Origin: Faecalibacterium sp.
GTDB lineage: Bacteria > Bacillota > Clostridia > Oscillospirales > Ruminococcaceae
DNA length: 12,058 bases
Assembly (NCBI GenBank): GCA_020025795.1
Contig: JAHHRK010000045.1
Span: 1-12,058 of the forward strand
Reading direction: 5' to 3'
Part shown: positions 6,401 to 12,058 of the stretch, one piece after another
Numbering within the stretch: the first letter of the stretch is position 1
How the letters are laid out: each line of letters starts with the position of its first letter
Translations under genes and position numbers: made by a program
Notes under the pieces: generated by a model
Told to the model about the DNA's origin: nothing
The model's input: the letters and a program-made list of their open reading frames with translations, nothing else
Database searches by the model: none

Positions 6401-6429
6401 AGTATAGGGTAAAACTTCGCTGCCGTCAA
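6401..6429 (-). promoter_or_regulatory. Internal sigma-A promoter for the amidotransferase gene
   Basis: TTGACG (6429-6424), a 17-nt spacer and TATACT (6406-6401) on the - strand, in the 152-nt gap after the surface-carbohydrate gene. A transcript would start near 6394 and have an untranslated leader of about 83 nt. The -35 and the -10 each deviate from consensus by one base. Confidence 0.75.
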
Positions 6430-6463
6430 TGAAAGTCGCCTAGAACGGCTGGAATTTTCCCCA

Positions 6464-7777
6464 TTACTTTACATAGGGACGAATCCGATCCTCCATGGCT
6501 TTGACCTGTTCGGGGGTGACATAGGCTTTGTCCACATAGCCGTAAATGCGCTGGGCAAAATCCGCCAGGCCGCGGTGGAAGAAGAATACCTTTTTCGGTT
6601 CCAGATGGAAGAAGTGTAGAATATGCACGCCCCACAGCGCAAAGAATTTCAGCCAGTTAAAGTGGGGCTTAAAGCCTTCGCCCATGGGGGTATCGCGCGG
6701 AGCCTGCTTGTAAACATCTTCCAAAAGGTCGCACATACGCTTGTAAGCCGGAATCGGTGAAGGATCAAAGTATCCCTCGATGACTTCTTTTGCAATGGGG
6801 AAAGGCGGGTCGGATTCTGCCATAGCAGCGGCAAAATCGTCGTAGTTGGTAATATACTTGGCGTCCTTGTAAATGACAGGATCGTATACATGCTCGATGG
6901 GCACAGGGCGCAGAATATGGCAGCTCTTGCCGGCCATATATACCTCAGCGATAGCGGTACTCATCCAGATCGAAATGCTGTCTGCGGCAACGATCCAATC
7001 CTTCACGCTGCCGGCAAAAATAACGTGGAAGTTCTTGCGTTTTTTTGCCAGAGCGGTCAGCTGTTCGCATTTCCATTCGCTGGGGTGGCGGCGGTAGACC
7101 AGCTCCACCTCAGGGTGTTCACCCAGATAGGTGTCGAACCAGCGCAGAGTTTCGTCCATGCTCACACGATTGGTGCGTGCAAAGCCGGAAAAATCGGTGC
7201 CGGCCATTTCGCTCAGCTCTTTGACTTCGGCATCGGTCATGCTGGCATAGCCGAAGGAAGAAATGTACAGATGCAGCTTCTTTTCTGGGTCCAGGCCAAA
7301 CTCCTGGCACAGTGTCTGCTTATCCTTGAAGTAGCCTGCAAATTCCGGGCGGAGAAAATCCATCATTACAGCGCCGGTGACGGGCGTATTCTTTTCCGCC
7401 ATGCCGTGTGCCTGCAAACGTTTTGCGGTGCGCTGGCCCCAGCAGGTCTGCACGCACTTTTTGGCGTTGCCGTTCATGTTGAACCAGTCGCCTTCTTCCT
7501 GATCGTCCGAGAGCATCTGCTCCCAGTGCAGGTTCACGATTTTATCGCAGCGGCCGATGTTGTTGTAAACGTGGCTGTTAATGGCTTCGTTATCATACAT
7601 ACAGCTGGAAACCAGCACTTTAGGCTTTTTCCAGGTGAAATATTTGAGCTTTTTGCGGTCCAGCAGCTGGCGGATCTCGCAGGAATAGCCGCGGCGCTCC
7701 AGCTCCAGTTTTAACAAAAGATCACTCTCGTATTCCCGCACGGTGTGTTCGTACAGGATCAGAAAATCCAAACCCAT
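6464..7777 (-). CDS. Surface carbohydrate biosynthesis protein, GT-B-like (putative glycosyl/glycerophosphotransferase)
   Basis: 437 residues, with no signal peptide and no clear membrane span. The start MGLDFLILYEHTVREYESDLLLKLELERRGY resembles proteins annotated as surface carbohydrate biosynthesis proteins, where an (E/K)-x-R-E-x-(E/D)-xx-LLL-x-L-x-xx-RG pattern is common. The C-terminal half looks like the second lobe of GT-B or CDP-glycerol glycerophosphotransferase folds: YRRHPSEW (228-235), then DWIVAADSISIWMSTAIAEVYMAGKSCHILRP (260-291), where the S-x-x-x-S-T-x-x-x-E-x-x-x-x-GK pattern would contact the donor. I chose the ATG at 7777 because AAAGGAG lies 9 nt upstream and the family N-terminus starts there. 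The frame is open further upstream but would overlap the SGNH gene. It is 17 nt from that gene, so probably in one operon. The exact donor and acceptor are unknown. Confidence 0.72.
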   Translation of the reverse strand: MGLDFLILYEHTVREYESDLLLKLELERRGYSCEIRQLLDRKKLKYFTWKKPKVLVSSCMYDNEAINSHVYNNIGRCDKIVNLHWEQMLSDDQEEGDWFNMNGNAKKCVQTCWGQRTAKRLQAHGMAEKNTPVTGAVMMDFLRPEFAGYFKDKQTLCQEFGLDPEKKLHLYISSFGYASMTDAEVKELSEMAGTDFSGFARTNRVSMDETLRWFDTYLGEHPEVELVYRRHPSEWKCEQLTALAKKRKNFHVIFAGSVKDWIVAADSISIWMSTAIAEVYMAGKSCHILRPVPIEHVYDPVIYKDAKYITNYDDFAAAMAESDPPFPIAKEVIEGYFDPSPIPAYKRMCDLLEDVYKQAPRDTPMGEGFKPHFNWLKFFALWGVHILHFFHLEPKKVFFFHRGLADFAQRIYGYVDKAYVTPEQVKAMEDRIRPYVK

Positions 7778-7794
7778 GTCAAAGGGCTCCTTTC

Positions 7795-8781
7795 TTATGC
7801 GTTCATATCCGTAAACAGCTGTGTGGTCCACTGGGGCAGACCGTAGGTGGTATCCAGGTGGAAACCGTCAAAAAACTGCTTGTCCTGATCGAAAACAGGG
7901 CGGTTGGTCCACTCGTAATCCAGCAGCGTGATGCCATACTGGCTTTCCCAGCTTTGCAGCGTGGGCAGCAGCGTTTCCATCTGCTTGTCGATGCCAAGCG
8001 GCTGGCAAACTTCGGCCAGCACGTTGTCCGCCATGGGGGGCAGTACCAGCGTCACTTTCACACCTTCTGTCTGGCAGCGTGCCAGCAAGGCTTCCAGCTC
8101 GTCCAGCATGGGCTGATTGATATACCAGCCGGTGCAGTTGGTCATCAGCTTGGGCGGATATTCCGCCAGCAGCGTATGCACGTCGTACTGTGTGCCGTCA
8201 GCAGCCAGATAATCGGTATCGGTCCAGTTGCCGGTTTCGCTTTCCTGCTGCGCCTGGGTCCAGGTCAAATCGGTTTCGCCGCGGACGCGCTGACCACACC
8301 AAATCAAAAAGTTGGTGAAGTTGGTCATTGTGTTTACGTTGTATTCCAGATTCAACACATAGGCCAGAGGATTGTGCAGGGTATCTTCCAGTGTACTCAT
8401 ACGGTCGGTATCGTACTTGCCGTTGATGGTGTAAAAGGAAAGCCCCAAAAGAAGCTCATCCACTTGGTTTCCACTGTCCAGAACATAGTTGGCCAGGTCG
8501 ATGCTTTCTCGCAGGGATGCGCCGCCGAAAGCCAGATTCTGCCAGGTACGGCCGCTGGTCTGTTCGACCAAATCCATGTCGAAATGCGCCAGGCGGCTGT
8601 CGCCCAAAATCAGGCGGCGGCCGGGGTTAGCCTGGTAGGCATTCAGGCGCGCCACCGGCTGAGAAGAACTGCTGGCCGGGCGCAGATTAAAATAATTGTT
8701 CGGCTCGAAAGCCACAAAAAAGCACAGATACAATGCTACGGGAAGCAGAACCAGTGCCATTTTTTTGGTAATGTGTTTCAC
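7795..8781 (-). CDS. SGNH-hydrolase-like membrane-anchored protein, partner of MBOAT (AlgJ/AlgX/DltD-like)
   Basis: 328 residues with an N-terminal signal anchor (about 7-25: KMALVLLPVALYLCFFVAF) and an extracytoplasmic domain. GDSRLAH (60-66) provides the Ser62 nucleophile block. DGFHLD near the end (D305, H308) supplies the Asp-x-x-His of an SGNH catalytic triad. The layout, together with its place 12 nt after an MBOAT acyltransferase gene, fits proteins that complete acyl transfer onto an exported glycan, as AlgJ/AlgX or PatB do with AlgI or PatA; I infer the same here. It begins at a GTG (8781) with AAGGAGG 7 nt upstream. No close sequence identity to DltD is evident, and dltA/dltC are absent nearby, so lipoteichoic acid D-alanylation is less likely. 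Confidence 0.75.
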   Translation of the reverse strand: MKHITKKMALVLLPVALYLCFFVAFEPNNYFNLRPASSSSQPVARLNAYQANPGRRLILGDSRLAHFDMDLVEQTSGRTWQNLAFGGASLRESIDLANYVLDSGNQVDELLLGLSFYTINGKYDTDRMSTLEDTLHNPLAYVLNLEYNVNTMTNFTNFLIWCGQRVRGETDLTWTQAQQESETGNWTDTDYLAADGTQYDVHTLLAEYPPKLMTNCTGWYINQPMLDELEALLARCQTEGVKVTLVLPPMADNVLAEVCQPLGIDKQMETLLPTLQSWESQYGITLLDYEWTNRPVFDQDKQFFDGFHLDTTYGLPQWTTQLFTDMNA

Positions 8782-8793
8782 AGGTGAGCCTCC

Positions 8794-10389
8794 TTAAAAG
8801 TTTGCGTATGCGAAGTTCATGCCGTTGCCGAAGCCGCCGCTTTGCAGGATGAAACCGGCCAGAATGCAAATCACCAGTGCGTAATACAAAACCCAGCGCA
8901 CACAAGGCTTTTGCCCGGCCAGAACTTTGTCTGGGGCTTTGCCTTTGAAGTGGTGGAACTGCTGCCAGTCCAGATAAAAAGCAATGGCAAGCCCCAGCAC
9001 CACAAGGCCAATCCAACCAAGCTGCATGATGGGCTTTGCATAGAAGCCGGAGGCAATCGCACCCCACAGCTCACGGGCAAAACGGGGCAGGCTCCAGCCG
9101 TGCAAAAGGCCGGAAAGATAGGTGCCGCATTCGGCCAGGCTGCCGGTGTTCGGGCCGCTGCCAATGCGGAAGAACAGCATGGAAAAGCTCCACAGCAGGA
9201 ACACCACGATGCGCTTGCGCCAAATCACATACTGGGGTACGCCTTTCTTTTTCGGCTTACCGAAGCGGCGGTGCAAAAGCTCCTCACCGATGCGGTAGGC
9301 AGCCTGCAAAAGGCCCCACACAAAGAAAAGCATGGTGTTGCCGTGCCACAGGCCGGAGAAGGTGAATACCAGAAAAACGCACAGCTCCACCGGGAAATGC
9401 TCCCACTTTTTGGCGAGCTGATTGCCAATCAGCGGCGTCTTATGAACATCGGCCCAGGCCAGCGGCATGAAGATGTAATCCTGTAGCCAGCTGGAAAGTG
9501 ACATATGCCAGCGGCTCCAAAAGCCGGAAAAGTTGGTGGCAAAAAAGGGCGTTTTGAAGTTTACTGGCAGTTCGATGCCCATCAGCGCACCGCTGGCGCA
9601 GGCCATGTTGGAATAGCCGGAAAAGTCAAAGTACAGCTGGAAGGTATACAGCACCAGTGCCAGCAGCAGCATAGGCGCGCCAAAGGTGGACATCTGGTTC
9701 GAGAAAACCTGATTGACCACCAGTGCCAGTACGTCCGCCACAGCTATTTTTTGGAACAGGCCAACGGCGAACAGGCGCAGGCCATTCACAGTGCGCGCTT
9801 CATCAAAGCGGTGCTCGGCGCGCAGCTGGGGCAGAATCCGTCCGCCGCGGCAGATAGGGCCGCTGGTTACGGTACCAAAGAAATACAGAAAAACCGCCGT
9901 GTTCACAAGGCTGGGTTCGGCTTCGCAGTCGCCGCGGGCAACGTCCACCAGATAACCGATTGCGGTAAAGGTAAAAAAGCTGATGCCCAGTGGGAACGGC
10001 AGCTTTGCCAGCAAGGTGCCTGCAAAAATCGTCGGCAGGGGGGAAAGGTTATAATATTTGAACACGGCAAGCGTAACAATCAGCGCTGCTACCGAACCGG
10101 TCAGCAGGCGGTGCCTTTGGGGCTGCTGTGCTTTTGCGATACGCAATGCCATCTGCCAGACAAACAGTGCCAGACTAACGACCAAAACAACCGACAAGCC
10201 ACAATGGAACATGGCCTGCGCCGCAGAGGTGTTCTGCAAGGTGGCCTGATAGCTGGTGCGCAGATTCAGCCCGTAAAACAGGGCGGACGCTACCAACAGA
10301 AAAGGCGTCTGAGCACGCTTGGGCAGCTTGAGATAAATCGCCGCTGTCACAGGCAGGAAAAACAGATAATAGGGATGCTGGAAGGTCAT
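8794..10389 (-). CDS. MBOAT-family membrane O-acyltransferase (AlgI/DltB-like)
   Basis: 531-residue multi-spanning membrane protein that probably moves acyl groups (usually acetyl) across the membrane for O-acylation of an exported glycan. The family blocks are clear: FPLGISFFTFTAIGYLVDVARG (about 195-220), YFDFSGYSNMACASGALMGI, FWSRWHMSLSSWLQDYIFMPL with H295, and SGLWHGNTMLFFVWGLLQAAY with the predicted catalytic H349. About 10-12 hydrophobic segments are visible. The start ATG (10389) follows GAAAGG at 9-nt spacing. It is the first gene of the - strand run (MBOAT, SGNH, GT-B-like, amidotransferase), driven by the promoter at 10435-10463. The length is typical of AlgI-like members. Confidence 0.92.
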   Translation of the reverse strand: MTFQHPYYLFFLPVTAAIYLKLPKRAQTPFLLVASALFYGLNLRTSYQATLQNTSAAQAMFHCGLSVVLVVSLALFVWQMALRIAKAQQPQRHRLLTGSVAALIVTLAVFKYYNLSPLPTIFAGTLLAKLPFPLGISFFTFTAIGYLVDVARGDCEAEPSLVNTAVFLYFFGTVTSGPICRGGRILPQLRAEHRFDEARTVNGLRLFAVGLFQKIAVADVLALVVNQVFSNQMSTFGAPMLLLALVLYTFQLYFDFSGYSNMACASGALMGIELPVNFKTPFFATNFSGFWSRWHMSLSSWLQDYIFMPLAWADVHKTPLIGNQLAKKWEHFPVELCVFLVFTFSGLWHGNTMLFFVWGLLQAAYRIGEELLHRRFGKPKKKGVPQYVIWRKRIVVFLLWSFSMLFFRIGSGPNTGSLAECGTYLSGLLHGWSLPRFARELWGAIASGFYAKPIMQLGWIGLVVLGLAIAFYLDWQQFHHFKGKAPDKVLAGQKPCVRWVLYYALVICILAGFILQSGGFGNGMNFAYANF

Positions 10390-10434
10390 ATAAAAACACC
10401 TTTCTTACTATAAAAGCGCATAACTCAACATCTT

Positions 10435-10463
10435 ATTATACCGCGTATAAAACAGGGTGTAAA
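10435..10463 (-). promoter_or_regulatory. Sigma-A promoter of the MBOAT operon
   Basis: TTTACA (10463-10458), a 17-nt spacer and a perfect TATAAT (10440-10435) on the - strand. The expected start is near 10428, giving a leader of about 40 nt to the MBOAT ATG. Confidence 0.88.
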
Positions 10464-10500
10464 GCAAAGGCTGAGTTTTCCACAGGAAAGGTGCACACGG

Positions 10501-10529
10501 TTGAAAAAAAGAGCCAAAAACGGTATACT
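10501..10529 (+). promoter_or_regulatory. Sigma-A promoter of the GT-C-like membrane protein gene
   Basis: TTGAAA (10501-10506), a 17-nt spacer and TATACT (10524-10529) on the + strand. Start expected near 10536. It is divergent from the MBOAT promoter, with 37 nt between the two -35 boxes. Confidence 0.85.
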
Positions 10530-10573
10530 GAAACAATAAAATGGTGAAATATGCAATGCTGGGAGATGAAACG

Positions 10574-12058
10574 ATGGCGTTTGCTTCTTTTTTTGTGATG
10601 TGGCTTGCGCTGCTGGCGCTGTGCCTGCTGTTTGCCGTGCGCCCGAGGGCGTTGAAAAAGGCAAACCTGACCTTGGAAAATGCAGAAGAACCTTCCACGG
10701 CGGCGTTGCCGCTGGTGGTTTTGTGCGGCATGATTGTAACGGCCTGCACGGCAGGCTGTTTCGGCCTGTTAAAAGTGGGCGTTGGGGTGATTTTGGGCGC
10801 TGCGCTGTGTGCGCTGCTCTGGATCGGATATGCTTTGCATCAAGTCGGACCCCAAACGGCAAAACAGTGTCTGCGCAGGTGCATGACGCCTGCATGGTGG
10901 GTCGCATTTGGTGGCAGCTTGCTTTTGGCCCTGTTTTTTGCCTGGCAGCAGCCGATTCCCACCCAGTGGGACGAGTTCAGCTTTTGGGCTACGGCGGCAA
11001 AAGTGGTCAAGAATAACGATACCTTGTATACGCTGGTGGCCCAGACCAATCTGGAAGCACGCAGTTACCCGGCGGCTCTACCGGTTTTGAGCTATCTGTT
11101 CCAGTGGCTGGCACCGGAGTTTACCCCTTGGCTGCTGTACGCTGCTTACGGCACAGTGTATTTTGCTGTATTTGGTGCAATGGTGGGCCTTTTGGGCAAG
11201 GCGAATATCCGTTGGGCGGTATTTGCAACGCTGGGCTGCGTGCTGGCACCCATTGCGGTGGAAAGCTGGTATGCCCATCAGACGCTGGTTGCCTATACTA
11301 CGGCATATGCGGATTTGATGCTGGGCCTTTTGACGGCAGGCGGCTGTGCGGTTTGGTTTATACTAAGCCGCAGCACGGCAGGCGGTTCGCTTACCGGGCG
11401 CGCCTACGGCGCAGCTTTGTTCCAGGAAGCACTGGTCATTTTGACTTTGGGCCTGACCAAAGATGTGGGCCTGCCGCTGGGTCTGGTTGTGATGCTGGTG
11501 TGTTTGCTGGACCACTTCGCCTGCGACTTCCTCCGCAATCAGAAGGATGCAAAGGCATGGGGACGCTTGCTCGGCGTGCTGTTTGTATTAACGGCGGCGG
11601 CAGTGATTTCCTATTTTGGTTGGGCAGCGCATATGGGCACAGCCCTTGGCATCGACCGTTCGGATACGGGCGGTTCGGCACAGATGAGCACCGTACAAAT
11701 GGTCATATGCGGTATGCAGGAGCTGCTGGGCATCAACCGCAGCGAAAAATTTGCCGCAGTGCTGTCCGCCATGGTGGGTGCATTCCGCGGTATCCGTGTC
11801 AGCGTGTTTGGCAACGGCCTGCGCACCATACTGGGCATCGGCCTGATTCTGGTTCTGGCCTTCTGGCTGGAACAAAAGAACAAGCGCCGCGTGGTTTGCT
11901 ATGGCCTGGCATCCGGTTTGGGCTTTGTGGGCTATTATTTCTTCCAGCTGATTTGCTATGTATATGTCTTCTCGGAAGCGGACGGCCTGGGGCTGGTATC
12001 CTACGAGCGCTATATGAGCACCTATTATCTGTTCTGGCTGCTGGGTGCGCTGTGCGTG
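10574..12058 (+). CDS. Large polytopic membrane protein, GT-C glycosyltransferase-like (3' end outside window)
   Basis: From ATG 10574 the frame stays open for 495 codons to the last base, so only the N-terminal part is seen. GGGAG lies 8 nt before this ATG; in-frame ATGs at 10541 and 10556 have poorer ribosome sites, and 10541 would leave almost no leader. The product is dominated by long hydrophobic stretches (about 2-22, 45-85, 105-123, 165-190, 200-222, 230-255 and onward), giving roughly ten or more spans. The first large exterior loop holds QPIPTQWDEFSFWATAAK with D133-E134, the place and look of the acidic catalytic motif in GT-C transferases that use lipid-linked sugars. I infer a glycosyltransferase or polymer-handling role for the surface glycan made with the divergent operon. 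It could instead be an unrelated multi-span transporter. No specific family is recognised. Confidence 0.7.
   Translation, partial: MAFASFFVMWLALLALCLLFAVRPRALKKANLTLENAEEPSTAALPLVVLCGMIVTACTAGCFGLLKVGVGVILGAALCALLWIGYALHQVGPQTAKQCLRRCMTPAWWVAFGGSLLLALFFAWQQPIPTQWDEFSFWATAAKVVKNNDTLYTLVAQTNLEARSYPAALPVLSYLFQWLAPEFTPWLLYAAYGTVYFAVFGAMVGLLGKANIRWAVFATLGCVLAPIAVESWYAHQTLVAYTTAYADLMLGLLTAGGCAVWFILSRSTAGGSLTGRAYGAALFQEALVILTLGLTKDVGLPLGLVVMLVCLLDHFACDFLRNQKDAKAWGRLLGVLFVLTAAAVISYFGWAAHMGTALGIDRSDTGGSAQMSTVQMVICGMQELLGINRSEKFAAVLSAMVGAFRGIRVSVFGNGLRTILGIGLILVLAFWLEQKNKRRVVCYGLASGLGFVGYYFFQLICYVYVFSEADGLGLVSYERYMSTYYLFWLLGALCV

Noticed and set aside
7795..10389. dlt operon (D-alanylation of teichoic acid)
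   Set aside because: The MBOAT and SGNH pair resembles DltB/DltD in logic, but no dltA or dltC is present and the neighbours are glycan genes.
1..12058. CRISPR arrays, tRNA or rRNA genes, insertion sequences, attachment sites
   Set aside because: No repeat-spacer pattern, no tRNA-like cloverleaf, no transposase or terminal repeats were seen by eye on either strand.

Overview
The window looks like a chromosomal segment of a moderately GC-rich Gram-positive gut Clostridium, most likely of the Oscillospiraceae/Ruminococcaceae type. The evidence is a canonical T-box leader, consensus sigma-A promoters (17-nt spacers), strong AGGAGG ribosome sites, short stem/U-tract terminators, a CotF-like protein and a methionine ABC system with a lipoprotein binding protein. 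The genus assignment is inference, because no rRNA or phylogenetic marker is present.

Left part (1-1990, + strand): the 3' end of a Gfo/Idh/MocA-type oxidoreductase with its terminator, then a small two-repeat ferritin-like/CotF-family protein with its terminator, then a compact AAG-type 3-methyladenine DNA glycosylase. A hairpin with A and T runs on both sides separates this convergent block from the met operon.

Centre (2016-5073, - strand): a complete methionine-uptake operon. It reads, from right to left, a consensus promoter, a T-box leader of about 320 nt with a readable ATG (Met) specifier triplet, an intrinsic terminator, then metQ, metN and metI. The leader should let transcription proceed when uncharged tRNA-Met accumulates, which would couple methionine import to translation demand.

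Right part (5127-12058): a cell-surface glycan locus. A - strand run reads MBOAT O-acyltransferase, SGNH-like membrane-anchored partner, GT-B-like surface carbohydrate protein, and a PP-loop N-acetyl sugar amidotransferase that also has its own consensus promoter. It ends at a strong terminator. Divergently, on the + strand, a large multi-spanning GT-C-like membrane protein runs off the right edge. Its reading frame has no stop inside the window. The two directions are driven by back-to-back consensus promoters at 10435-10529. Together these genes plausibly build and decorate (O-acylate, amidinate) an extracellular polysaccharide or glycan. The exact product cannot be read from the sequence.

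The most noteworthy points are the methionine T-box, the MBOAT/SGNH/GT/amidotransferase combination with an amidotransferase lacking adjacent HisH/HisF-type partners, a Tat-like motif in the MetQ lipoprotein signal, and a glycosylase missing a usual internal segment.
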